Below, one piece after another: positions 11,996 through 22,947 of a stretch of DNA of 64,000 bases. The stretch is taken from positions 52,677,464 through 52,741,463 of the forward strand of contig NC_134015.1 in NCBI RefSeq assembly GCF_040712315.1. Reading direction: 5' to 3'. A model generated the notes under the pieces. It saw nothing but the letters and a program-made list of their open reading frames with translations. It did no database searches and was not told where the DNA came from. Positions within the stretch are counted from its first letter, which is position 1. The number at the start of each line of letters is the position of its first letter. This DNA is from Castanea sativa. Taxonomy: Eukaryota > Streptophyta > Magnoliopsida > Fagales > Fagaceae. Made by a program: the position numbers and the translations under genes.

Positions 11996-13080
11996 ATGCG
12001 AGTCACAAGGGTCACAACCTCGAAGATCATTTCGAACGTCTTGAACAACGTAGGGATCGTGAGGGAAGCGTCCATACGTAATATCCAGGGGCTAGCCATA
12101 CTCGTAGGAGGTAGCACTACCCACGATGAGGGCTCTAAATCCATGCAGAAGGAAATCAATCGTTTTAAGAGGAAGTTACGCCGTCCTAAACGTAAGGATT
12201 CCCCGTCCTCATCTAGTTCTTCCTCGCAGAAGGATGGGGGACATGGCTACGGTTCAAGGTCATATTCCCCCACCAAGGCAACATCCTCCGGTGAGGAGAA
12301 CGACCGGCCAATCCGCGTACGTAAGAAGCTTCGTCCTAGGGGTTTAGGCAACGATACCATGAGTAGGGCGTTGCACCAACTCTCTAAATCTCCGTTTTCA
12401 CGAAGGATTGAAAGCGGGAGGCTCCCCAGAGGTTCACCCCACCACGTTTACCATCTATAATGGCCGATCGATCCGTGGAGCACGTGAGTCACTTCAACCA
12501 AAGGATGGCAAAGGCACTCTCATAACGAGACTTTGATGTGTAAAGTCTTCCCCTCCACTTGGGACTGTGGCTATGAGATGGTTCAACGGTCTCAAGTCGG
12601 GGTCTCGTAGGCTCGTTTGGGGAACTAACTAGGGCGTTTGCTTCTCGGTTCATTACTTGTAGCGAGTCCCCGCCACCGGACTCATTGCTATCCATGGTCA
12701 TGAAGGAAGGGGAGACACCGAAAGCATACTCCGACGATATTGGGAGATGTTTAATGAAATAGACGGCGACTTTGATGAGGTGGCGCTAAATACCTTTAAG
12801 GTAGGCCTCCCTACCGATCACGACCTAAGAAAGTCTTTGACGAAAAAGCCCGTCCCGCAAGTACGTCGTCTTATGGATCGTATTGATGAATATAAAAGGG
12901 TAGAGGAAGACCAAGAATGGGGAAAAGGAAAGGAGAAGGTTATCCCGCAGAGAGAAGGGATTTCGTGCCTGATGATATCACAACAACAAGCCGAGGAGGG
13001 ATTACTTCGGACAATCCGGCTGCAGAAGACTCCCAGTTGTAAATATCGTGTTCGAGAACCGTGCATCGCTTATTAGAAAA
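11996..13080 (+). pseudogene. Tat1 gag, broken
   Basis: The retrotransposon gag (capsid) domain is readable at about 12730-12900: RRYWEMFNEIDGDF, then FKVGLPTDHDLRKSL and VRRLMDRIDEYKRVEED. These segments are usual for Tat/Ogre gag. Upstream, 11996-12460 encodes a K/R/S-rich N-terminal part in another frame, and several stops separate the pieces. Gag would form the cytoplasmic particle in which reverse transcription occurs; this copy cannot make a full-length one. Confidence 0.7.
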
Positions 13081-13539
13081 AGTTCGTAAAGAGCCCTTCT
13101 TCAGTGGCCCGGCAAAATGGCAAAGTGTGACCCCGCGAGAGGAAATCAAAACCTTTTCCGTCGCACCATCGGGATGTGGGCCACACTACCGAGAGCGCGT
13201 CGAACCCCGTGGAACCATCTAGAGCGGCTCGTCGGTGAGGGAAAGTTAAAGCAAAGACTTGTGTCACCCCACCGGGCAAGTCGCCAAGTTGGTTCAAACA
13301 ACCGGCGGAATAGTTCATCTCGGCCAGCATTGGGGACAATTAATGTTATCTTCGCCGCACTCGGTAGGATGTGCTCAGTCCTACTAGGGTTATGGCGGTT
13401 TCCCATTCGCAAAGCCGAGGATGTGGGTAGCAAGCCGAAGAGATTAAAGAGCACTTTTACTGTCTTGGGTTTCTCCGAGGAGGATAAAGTAGGGACTATC
13501 CAGCCCCCATGACGATGCTCTTGTGGTTACCCTCGAATA

Positions 13540-13740
13540 GGTAATTATGACGTGAAGAGGGTAATGATAGATCGTGGCAATGGCGGTGCGGATATCATGT
13601 ACCCCCGATCTATTTAAGGGGTTAAGGTTGGAGTTGGAAGATTTAACTCCTTATGACTCACCTCTTATTAGCTTTGAAGGGAGAGCCGTTTTGCCAAAAG
13701 GACGGATCCGTTTACCCGTTCAATCCGGCACGAAACGGTT
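13540..13740 (+). pseudogene. Tat1 protease region, broken
   Basis: The segment VKRVMIDRGNGGADIMYP sits where Ty3/gypsy aspartic proteases have their active-site loop. The following LFKGLRLELEDLTPYDSPL is conserved in Tat proteases but lies in a shifted frame. The active-site region appears altered, with an inserted RGN before GGAD, and downstream stops separate it from reverse transcriptase. Confidence 0.6.
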
Positions 13741-14219
13741 GAAGTAGATTTCATCGTGGTTGACGCGTACTCTCCATATACAAACTATCCTCGCCGGGCC
13801 ATGGCCGCACGCCCGGGAGCCGTTTCCTCTACCTTGCACGTTAAGGTTAAATTCCCCTCGGGGGAACATGTTGAGGAAATCCTCGGCAATCGTGTAGTGG
13901 CCGTGCAATGCATCTCCGCCGCAAGATTTCGTCCGCCGAAGTCGAGTTATCAACCTTGCCCATCCAGAGTCATAGTACTCACCACGGAGGCACCGGAGCG
14001 ATGACGAAGACGAGGCCGTTTGCGAGGAGTTAGAGAAGTTTGTAATAACCGACGATCCGTAGAGGTTCTTTCAAGTTGGCATACGATTGCCACACCAAGA
14101 AAAGATGGGAGTTGTTGAAATTTCGAAGGATAATCTAGATGTCTTTGCATGGGACCCACATGAGGCTCCGTGTGTGGATCCGAACTTTATTTGTCATCAT
14201 CTAAACGTCAATCCGGCCA

Positions 14220-14666
14220 TTGTTCCGAGGAGGCACCACCTCGGCGATCTTCCCGAGAACATTCGAGGCCGTGAAGGAAGAGGTTCTTAAACTCAAAAGG
14301 GCGGGGGCTATCAAAGAAGTTTTCTACCCTGAATGGTTGGCTCATACTGTTGTCGTTAAGAAGAAGAACGGCAAGTGGAGAGTATGTGTAGACTTTACTG
14401 ATCTGAACAAGGCCTGTCCTAAAGATTCATTCCCAATGCCACGGATTGATCAACTGGTAGATGCTACTGTCGGACATCCTCGGATGAGTTTCCTGGACGC
14501 TTTTCAGGGTTACCACCAAATCCCCTTGGCATTAGAGGATCAGGAAAAGACTGCTTTCATTACTCCAACGGGGAACTATCATTATAAAGTCATGCCATTT
14601 GGGTTAAAAAATGCTGGGGCTACTTATCAAAGAATGATGACTAGAGATGGGGACCATGGAGGCTAG
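14220..14666 (+). pseudogene. Tat1 reverse transcriptase, truncated and scrambled
   Basis: A clear N-terminal reverse transcriptase segment reads KLKRAGAIKEVFYPEW, WRVCVDFTDLNKACPKD, FLDAFQGYHQIPL and MPFGLKNAGATYQRMM. It stops just before the YVDD catalytic box. From 14641 to 14800 the DNA is a patchwork: TGGGGACCATGGAGGCTAGAGAT occurs at 14647 and 14772, and GGGTTAAAAAATGC occurs at 14593 and 14717. The YVDD box, the rest of the polymerase and the first RNase H domain are missing. Confidence 0.8.
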
Positions 14667-14744
14667 AGATCAGGGTACATGATATTTGGGTTCTCGGAGC
14701 TCTTCTACCCATCAGGGTTAAAAAATGCCATTTGGGTTCTCGGA

Positions 14745-14940
14745 CTCTCAATTAGTGGTCGGCCAAGTCATGGGGACCATGGAGGCTAGAGATTCCAGAA
14801 TGCAGGAATATTTGGCCCAGGTCAAGCGTCAGCAGGCTGAATTCGACTCCTTTGCCTTAGTTCATGTCTCTAGGAGTGGAAATACTCATGCAGATTCTTT
14901 GGCTACGTTGGCAACATCCTCGGCTCAAGGTCTACCAAGG
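14745..14940 (+). pseudogene. Tat1 second (archaeal-type) RNase H remnant
   Basis: The frame at 14725-15090 reads SQLVVGQVMGTMEARD, then VHVSRSGNTHADSLATLATS, the C-terminal half of the extra RNase H domain characteristic of Tat elements. It retains the Asp in HADSLA. The N-terminal half was lost in the rearrangement at 14641-14800. Confidence 0.7.
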
Positions 14941-15209
14941 GTTATTCTCGTTGAGGATTTGGTAGAACCTTCTCTTATAGCTGCTAACGCACCTCGCGTC
15001 CATCTAATAAGACCTGGTCCTAGTTGGATGGATTCGATCATATCTTTTCTCAAAAATGACATCCTTCCCGAAGACAAAGTTGAAGCTTAAAAGGTACGTC
15101 GAAAGGCGCCGCGTTTCCGGTTGTCCGAGGACCGAAGTTATACAAACGATCCTTTTCGTGACCGTATTTGTTGTGTGTACACCCCGAATCAACAGAATCA
15201 TTACCGGAG

Positions 15210-16020
15210 GAATTGCATGAAGGAATTTGTGGGAGTCATACTCGGGGGAAGGTCCTTAGCTCATAGAGCCCTTACTCGTGTTATTGGTGGCCCAATATGC
15301 AGAGGGAGGCTCGTGACTATGCCGAAAGTGTGATCAATGTCGAGGTTCGCTCCTAATATCCACCAACCCGGAGGGGTTCTTAACCCTCTGTCTAGCCCTT
15401 GGCCTTTCGCACAATGGGGCTCGGACATTGTCGGGCCATTTCCGAGGGCCGCCGGCAACAAAAGATGGTTGCTCGTGGGAACGTACTATTTCACTAAATG
15501 GGTTGAAGCCGAGCCATTAGCCAATATCCGAGATGTTGATTCCAAGAAATTTATATGGAAAAACATTGTTACTAGATTTGGTATACCGCACACTCTTGTC
15601 TCGTACAACGGCGTTCAATTTGACAAGAACGCCTTTAGGCAATATTGTGGTGACATGGGTATCATAAATAGATATTCTACCCCGGCCTATCCTCGAGGGA
15701 ATGGGCGGGCCGAGGCCGTTAACAAAGTCATAGTCAATGGGCTCAAGAAGAGGTTGGATGATGCGAAAGGCAGATGGGTAGAAGAGCTCCCTCATGTTCG
15801 TGGACATATCGGACCACACCACGCAGTCCACCGGAGAGACACCATTTTCTATGACTTATGGAGCCGAGGCGGTGATACCACTAGAATCCGGTTTTCCTAC
15901 TCTAAAGACAAGTTCTTTTAGCCCCGAGAATAACCGTGGACTTTTGGAGAAAGATCTTGATTTACTTGAGGAACGGCGTGAGGCGGCTATGGTCCAATTG
16001 GCTTATTATCGCAAAAGCTA
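15210..16020 (+). pseudogene. Tat1 integrase, catalytic Asp lost
   Basis: The integrase core reads WPFAQWGSDIVGPFPRA (first catalytic Asp), FTKWVEAEPL, then LVSYNGVQFD where family members have a second Asp in a SDNG motif; here it is Tyr. The third acidic residue is kept in GNGRAEAVNK. A frame change near 15790 moves the C-terminal part (ETPFSMTYGAEAVIPLE) to another frame ending at 16021. The zinc-binding N-terminus is fragmentary. The enzyme would be inactive. Confidence 0.8.
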
Positions 16021-16299
16021 AAACGAGGATATGATGCCCACGTGAAGCTAAGGCCACTTGCACTCGGTGATCTTGTATTAAGGAAAGTTGTAGGCACTTC
16101 TAAGAACCCAGCATGGGGTAAACTAGGACCTGAATCGGGAAGGCCCCTATCGCATTGTTTCAATAGCAGGGCATAGGGTCGTATAGGCTAGCTGACCTAG
16201 ATGAACGAGTTGTACCACGTCCATGGAATGTAAATAACCTTAGAAGGTATTATTATTAATCGAATAAGCTTTTGTCAATTAATATTTTAAAGTTATGGC

Positions 16300-17455
16300 T
16301 AGCTCTTATATTTGGAGTTACAATTATTGAGAATCAAACAGAAACTTGGTTAAGTGTAGTCCTCGGACCACAAACCTTGTGGAAATTGATGTCTTGTCAT
16401 TTGTTAAACATAACCTTAGTTATGCCGGGTCTTCGGACCTCCTACTTTGGGAAAATTAACATTTGAAGTTACAATTTTTGAGAATCAAACAGAAACTTGG
16501 TTAAGTGTAGTCCTCGGACCACAAACCTTGTGGAAATTGATGTCTTGTCATTTGTTAAACAGAACCTTAGTTATGCCGGGTCTTCGGACCTCCTACTTTG
16601 GGAAAATTAACATTTGAAGTTACAATTTTTGAGAATCAAACAACTTGGTTAAGTGTAGTCCTCGGACCACAAACCTTGTGGAAATTGATGTCTTGTCATT
16701 TGTTAAACGAACCTTAGTTATGCCGGGTCTTCGGACCTCCTACTTTGGGAAATTTAACATTTGAAATTACAATTTTTGAGAATCAAACAGAAACTTGGTT
16801 AAGTGTAGTCCTCGGACCACAAACCTTGTGGAAATTGATGTCTTGTCATTTGTTAAACAGAACCTTAGTTATGCCGGGTCTTCGGACCTCCTACTTTGGG
16901 AAAATTAACATTTGAAGTTACAATTTTTGAGAATCAAACAGAAACTTGGTTAAGTGTAGTCCTCGGACCACAAACCTTGTGGAAATTGATGTCTTGTCAT
17001 TTGTTAAACAGAACCTTAGTTATGCCGGGTCTTCGGACCTCCTACTTTGGGAAATTTAACATTTGAAATTACAATTTTTGAGAATCAAACAGAAACTTGG
17101 TTAAGTGTAGTCCTCGGACCACAAACCTTGTGGAAATTGATGTCTTGTCATTTGTTAAACAGAACCTTAGTTATGCCGGGTCTTCGGACCTCCTACTTTG
17201 GGAAAATTAACATTTGAAGTTACAATTTTTGAGAATCAAACAGAAACTTGGTTAAGTGTAGTCCTCGGACCACAAACCTTGTGGAAATTGATGTCTTGTC
17301 ATTTGTTAAACGTAACCTTAGTTTTGCCGGGTCGTCGGACCTCCTTCTCTGGGAAAATTAACATTTGAAGTTACAATTTATGAGACTCTAACTTAATCTT
17401 GGTTAAGTGTAGTCCTCGGACCACAAACCTTGAGGAAATTGATGTCTTACCATTT
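16300..17455 (+). repeat. Tat1 minisatellite, 8 units of about 151 bp
   Basis: The marker CCTCGGACCAC starts at 16361, 16512, 16660, 16810, 16961, 17112, 17263 and 17414, spacings of 148-151 bp. Units also share CTTGTGGAAATTGATGTC and GCCGGGTCTTCGGACCTCC. The last units are more diverged. The array lies between integrase and the antisense frame. Tandem arrays in this interval are known for Tat/Ogre elements and can seed satellite DNA. Confidence 0.93.
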
Positions 17456-17889
17456 ACAGTTACAATTTTGAAGAATTAAACGAAAGATTGCTTAAGATTT
17501 ATCTTCGGACTATGACTTTGATTAAACTTAACTTCGATTATGCCTGGATGTTAATACCTTACTGTTTATTAACTCGGATCTTACAACCTACTAAAAACAG
17601 TGTTATGCATTATAAGGGCTTAATTGTTATATGAAGTCCTCTTTCCTTTTTTAATCGAGGTATTATTCAAAGGAATTAACCATGTCACCTTGTATTAAAT
17701 CTTTAATAATATACGCATGATTATGTGAAAGTTATGACTATGCAATCCTTGGAGTTAGATTTTTATGCTCGAGAAACTTCGATATGACTTAATGGGAAAA
17801 CTTTTGTAATAAGTACATAAAGAATAAAGAAAAAGCAGACACAATCCAAGTGAAAAGCAAACGAAATTGTTCTTCATTAATCAAGGTGA

Positions 17890-20370
17890 ATATACATTAC
17901 AATATATAATTCAAAAACAAAAAAAAATGGAAAAAAAGAAGCCCAAAGCTAAGTCCTAAGCTGTTGGAGGAGGATCTTGCCGAGAAGTACTAGTGCCCTC
18001 GGTCTTTCTCAACTCCAACAAAAGGAGTCATAACCTCGCTTTCCTTTATCCGCCGTCTTTGGTGGAAGGACGTTGGGTTCCACTATCCGGTTCAAGTCCC
18101 TCTCGCATCCACCCCTCCTTCCTTTTCTTTATTGGAACCGAAGGTTCTCGTAGGATCGTGAATTTGCCGTGGGACCATCGGAGGTAGGACAGAAGAGTTG
18201 TCTCAGGGGTAGGAGTAGCAGGAGCCTCTTCAATCTCCCGTATTTCTAGGGGAAGCCAAACGTTCTCGGACTTCCTCAAATCCGAAGACCGGGGAACTCC
18301 CGCTACGTTTAAAGCTTCCCCCATACTTTTTGACAGCATTCGCGGCATAAAGCCGCGAACTCCTCCGTCACCGCTCCTTGGTAGTGGCTACCCCTTCATC
18401 AAAACTTGCTCGCTTCGCAGCTTGAAGAGAGAGTTGGAAGGAACTGGCTTCTTCTTTCATCGCCGCCAACCGCTTCTTCGCATCCGAGCACTCCTTTTGA
18501 GCTTGGGAGAGCTCTTCATCTCTTGCATGAAGGAGCTTGCGCCGTCCTTCTATCCGGGTCTTCATTGTCTTCAAGTTTGACTCGACCCCATTCTTCTCTC
18601 TCCTCGGCTCGCTACCTCCGAGGTCAGCTTTTCGTTCTCGGCAAGGGCCGTGCCCAAGGACTTCTCGGTCTCCACCCTAATTTCGAGCTCAGCCCCGGCT
18701 ACTTTCCGAGCGTCTTCAATAAACTTTTCAGCTACAAAGACCTCCCGAATAGCCCGTAAAAAAGCATGATGGAGTTAGGAATAACAAAAACTAATTTACT
18801 TATAAATATTGTTAAAAGGAGAAACACTTACCATGCTAAGTCTCTTTTTAGAGAGAGGAATAGTTGTGGTTGGACCATATTTTCCAAGTTCTCAATGTCC
18901 TTGGGAATAAGTAGATGGAGTTCTAGGACATCGGCGAGGTGGTGTGCGTGGGCTTGTTGAACCGCCCTTATACCGGACCGACAGAGATAGGAGCGCCGTC
19001 CAGCCTTAGATCGGGGACCAAGTGGCCGGCGCTCGGTGCACTACGGCCTCATCCCCGATTTCCCCAAGTTCACCGAACGGGCTCTACCCTTGCCATTGTC
19101 CAGCTTCTGCTGCTGGGCCGGTGGGAGTTGTTGGCGTGGTTTCTTGGGGTCTTTAGTAATCGTCCCCTCATTATCTCCCTTCCTCTTCTTCTTGGGATCC
19201 TCGGCTGGTAGTTTTGGCTCGCCTAGAGGAGGAGGAGGAGGTAAGGCCGGGGGAACTTGGGACGTCCCCGTTTTCTTCTTCTCTCGCAACTTTGGCAGCC
19301 CTATTAGTGAGAAGACCCTCCATTCGTCCCATGCCTTCTACGGATTCGTCCTCGGGAAGGGCAACTACAAACCCCGCGATTCCGCAGGCCTCGGTGGCTT
19401 CTTCCTCCTCGTCGGAAAGTACCACGAACCGGTTTCCGCGAGGTCTCTCGGTGTCTTCAAGATGGAATTGGTCTATCTCGTCGTCAAGAGTGTGTGAAGA
19501 AGACACCTCCTCTTCGGAATGACAGCTTGTTTGTGAGTGTATGGCGAGGGGGACCGCCGCTATCGGCCGGTTGTACAAAATAGTGTCGTGAGCGTCCGGA
19601 GGTCACGGTCGTCCAAAAAATGGGGCCGAGCTACGTTTATCCTCTTCCGTCTTCGGTCGCCGGCAATAATGGCGTCCTCTATCTCCTGAAAGTCTTTGGA
19701 AAGGGGGGTGTATCCTAGAATAAGATGAGCAGCCCGGAGTTGTAGGTCTGCACTAACGAATACCTCGGAGCGAAGTACTCGGTTTAGATCGGCAACGTTA
19801 CATTGACTTCGACGAGGACGCACGAGTAGCTTATAGGCACAAAACACATCAAACAAACCAACCTGGTCAGATTCACACAAATATTTAACGAATTAAGTAA
19901 AATACAAATACGCATTTCTGTGTGTGTGTTAGGAGAAGTTATGTTGTGGGGAGATTAATCCTATGGTGTCGCACCTGGATCCCCCCACTGAACTGGGCAG
20001 TGGAGGCCGTCGTGCCAGTTCCCAGACACGATCAGGTAGTCGTCCTTCATGCCTTTGTTTGATTTGGGCAGACAGGAGATTAGCCTAACGGTGCTAGACC
20101 GAGATTTCATATAATAGCCTACCTTAGAGAGTTTGTGGGACTCATATAGGAACACGACATCGTGCCATGTGAGGTTTAAACTCATCTGCTCGTTTAGAGC
20201 ATCTACACTACCTAAAACTCTAAAAACATTTGGAAGGCATTGGTCGGGGCACAACCGGTGGTTGCGAAGATACTCCCTCATTACGGGTTTCATTGGTAGG
20301 GTCATCCCACCCTCTATGAAGGCTATCATAGGAATGATAACCTCTCCCTCTTTCCTAGAACCAGCCACGG
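17890..20370 (-). pseudogene. Tat1 antisense extra reading frame, degraded
   Basis: On the strand opposite to gag-pol, the 5'-most part (20368-19961) encodes IPMIAFIEGGMTLPMKP and PNVFRVLGSVDALNE, the pattern of the plant 'putative gypsy type transposon' domain (Transposase_28-like). A probable second exon (19880-19560) reads LFDVFCAYKLLVRPRR; a GT-AG intron at about 19880-19975 is possible but unproven. Further pieces are an acidic, S/E-rich linker (19578-19171), a P/K-rich stretch (19289-19041) and a coiled-coil-like segment (18574-18368). Frame changes separate them. Antisense frames next to the 3' LTR are established for Tat elements, but their role is not known. Confidence 0.7.
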
Positions 20371-20973
20371 CTGTTGCCTTCTAACCCTACGTCGCTGGGA
20401 ATATGGTATTTGGCTCTAAAGCCTTCCATCCCAGCGGCGGTATCAACTAGACACTTGAATCTTCCCATTACAGAGAGACGATAGACTAAACTTTAAAAGG
20501 GAGAGTGATTGTATTGGTAGCCGAGGACTGTATCCGAGGAGAAAAGGTCAAGACTAGAGAGAGCAAGAACTTACAAGGTTGAAGGTACGGGTTTCCACGT
20601 TTTTCGCCGGTGAAGAATGATTGTTGTTGTTTTGATGGGATTGATCCCCGATGACTTAAATGAAGGCGCAGTTCCCGAAGCGTCACGACGTGCGTAATGG
20701 CGGCCTCGAAACTTATTTCTGTCCCGCCTAAAATTTCGTGGAGTGAGGAGAACCGTTGGATGCCCATCTCACCGTTGAGCGTGGGAGACAAAGAGTAACT
20801 TACAATAATAAATGCGCGCGTTTTCGAAAATGAAACCGCCAAGTGTCATCTTCTGGGACGCGAAACGATTTCCACACGTGTCGTCACTTATAAAGTGTGT
20901 AGAGCAGGTTCTCGTCGGATCAAAACCCTATTTTTCTCCTCGGATGTCGAAAATTAGAGTTTTGAGGGGCTAT

Positions 20974-21724
20974 TGTGTGGGGCAAAAGGATCCTGGTGGG
21001 AATGTGGGCCTTTTGGGCCTTGTTAAAGAAGGCCGACCTGACCCTGGGGTTAGAGATTGTTGGTGCTATGGGTCGGCCTATACGCCGAGGATCCTAGGAT
21101 CCAGCCGAGGATGGTTTTCCCCTGACCGACATCAAAGAACCTGAGACTTCATGGTAAAGATTAGGGAATGATACGGTCAAGACCAACGGTTAAAGGGAGA
21201 GAACCCTTGAATGTCCTAGAAGCGCCGATGTTGGAAGAATATCAAAGGTAAAGGCTGCTACCTCCACATTAAAGACCCTGCACCTACCACCCTGGCCGCA
21301 TTAATGAGGAAGTGACACTTAAACAGTGGAAGGGAAACTTCTAGTTACTGTTCAAAGGCACTAAGAAAAGAAATATCTAGGCTAAGGGAGAAATTGGGGG
21401 GCAACACGTGGATAAAGTATTAAAAAGAGGAGTATTTAAGGAGGGACCGGGAACAGAAACAGGACGGAACTTTTTGTAACCTAAAAAGAAGAAGGAAAAA
21501 GAGAGAGATATAATATAAGAACAGCTTTCGGCTTACGTCCGAGGAGGTCTATTTACATTACTCCTTTTTGTCTCTAAGTACTTGGAATCTTTAGTTTGTC
21601 ATTTCATCCCTATACACTTCTAACCTGGGTTTCAAGCCCACACTCTACAAATTCTTATTGTTTAAGGCTCATTGGGTCTGAGCCCATAACTATTCTTGGG
21701 TCCAGGTGCAATTGTGCACTTACA
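20974..21724 (+). repeat. Tat1 3' LTR
   Basis: 751 bp, partner of 11178-11936. It is preceded by a purine-rich GAGGGGC and followed by the target-site duplication AATAC at 21725-21729. Confidence 0.92.
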
Positions 21725-22475
21725 AATACTAACTAAACTAAAGTTAATTTCATATAGAGGATTGAATATCATAGTTCAAGCATAAATTTAAATAAAAAAA
21801 ACTATTTTTTTTTTAAAAAGAAACTTTATTTAACTTGGATATATGACCGTGCATAGTTAAGTATAGTTGTAATTTAAGTTTAAATTTTATATTTTATATA
21901 TTTCTTTTTAAGAAAAAGAGATAGATTAATATTATTTGGTGTGTGACTTTGTAAGAGATTAGTTTACAAAAAATAAGGTCTCAAACTATTAGAGAAAATT
22001 AGTCATAATTGATGATCTATCACATTTGCAGTATTTTTTTGGAAACATTTTAGTTTTTTAATTGGTTTAAATTTCTATTGGTCTTCTAGTTTGGAAGTCT
22101 CGTTAGAAATGAAAAAGAAAAATACTAGAGATACTACAAAATGTTCAGAATATAATGTGATAATGACTGTAATTGATGAATTTCAACAATTTAATTTATT
22201 TGTGTTTAAATTACTTTTTTATGTGATAAAATTTGTGATATTTATAGCATCACTCTTTAAAAAATTCCAATTATTTAATAAAGGTTATATTATTATAAAG
22301 TTTTGGGCCTTTTATAGGGTCTTTATTTAGTAGGGAATTTTTTTTTATTTTTTATGGGGCCTTAGGCCTAGGTCTAAGTTGCCTAGGCCTTGGGCCAGCT
22401 CTGACAATAAATAATTGTATGGGAGAGAAAGAGAGAGTAATAAGAAACACACAATCTTAAAAATGTAACATGTGT

Positions 22476-22670
22476 GGGTCTGGCTAAATTAAAAAACTAG
22501 TTTATTTTTCTATTTAGCTTATTTTTGTTACTATTTATAAACTTCACTGTACTTTTTGGTACTATTCCTAGATCTTACTATACTATTCCAGTTAACTTTT
22601 ACTTTTATTTATAGTAATTTTAACAAAAAGTTTTCAGTATTAGCAAAATAAGAAAATCTTAAACAGACCC
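22476..22670. mobile_element. Tourist-like MITE, copy 1 of a local family
   Basis: The left end GGGTCTGGCT and right end AACAGACCC are imperfect inverted repeats. The interior has the family signature: CTATTTAGCTTATTTTTG, then TTTTTGGTACTATTC, then AACTTTTACTTTTATTTATAG. The copy-B spacer lacks it (about 38990). Confidence 0.6.
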
Positions 22671-22690
22671 AAATTATGCATTTGATATTG

Positions 22691-22856
22691 ACTTAAAAAA
22701 CTATTTTTTTTACTATTTAGCTAATTTTTTATATTATTCATGGGTCCCATTGCACTTTTTGGTACTATTCATGGGTCTCACTGTACTATTTCAACTTATC
22801 TACAGTATTTTTAGTAAAAAAATTTTAGTTTTAACTAAATAAACTGTTCCCAAACA
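22691..22856. mobile_element. Tourist-like MITE, copy 2 of the family, diverged
   Basis: It shares CTATTTAGCTAATTTTT, TTCATGGGTCCCATTGCACTTTTTGG and the AACTAAATAA..GTTCCCAAACA right end with the neighbouring copies. It lies almost head-to-tail with the copy at 22476. The left terminus is eroded. Confidence 0.55.
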
Positions 22857-22947
22857 AAATTTTGAGTTTTTTTTTTGGGTTAAATTCTTCAAAATTTCAA
22901 TGTGTAATTTATAAATTCTTTTAAATATTGAATTCTATATTTCAAGT

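Larger units (their letters stand above)
11178..21724 (+). mobile_element. Tat1: Ty3/gypsy Tat-lineage LTR retrotransposon, degraded
   Basis: Two near-identical direct LTRs begin TGTGTGGGGC and end ACTTACA, bounded by the 5-bp duplication AATAC (11173-11177 and 21725-21729). Order on the plus strand: LTR, primer-binding site, gag, protease, reverse transcriptase, archaeal-type RNase H remnant, integrase, 151-bp minisatellite, an antisense extra reading frame, polypurine tract (GAGGGGC just before 20974), LTR. Position of integrase after RNase H places it in Ty3/gypsy; a second RNase H and an antisense frame near the 3' LTR are known Tat-lineage traits. Every protein gene is broken, so it could move only with help. 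Confidence 0.9.
11033..22403. mobile_element. Non-autonomous hAT-type element split by Tat1
   Basis: The termini TAGGGCCAGCCCAAC (11033) and, reading inward on the other strand from 22403, CAGAGCTGGCCCAAGG are partial inverted repeats of the style found in plant hAT elements. An 8-bp direct repeat, ACAATAAA, flanks it at 11025-11032 and 22404-22411. Copy B shows the empty site, with one ACAATAAA followed by TAATTG at about 38950. Without the Tat1 insertion the element is only about 0.8 kb and has no transposase. Confidence 0.75.

Noticed and set aside
12818..15461. Many minus-strand frames opposite Tat1 gag-pol
   Set aside because: They are shadows of the plus-strand coding sequence; only the antisense frame beyond 17890 has independent content.
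16300..17455. Regularly spaced repeats as a CRISPR array
   Set aside because: The whole 151-bp unit repeats without unique spacers, and the setting is a plant retrotransposon.
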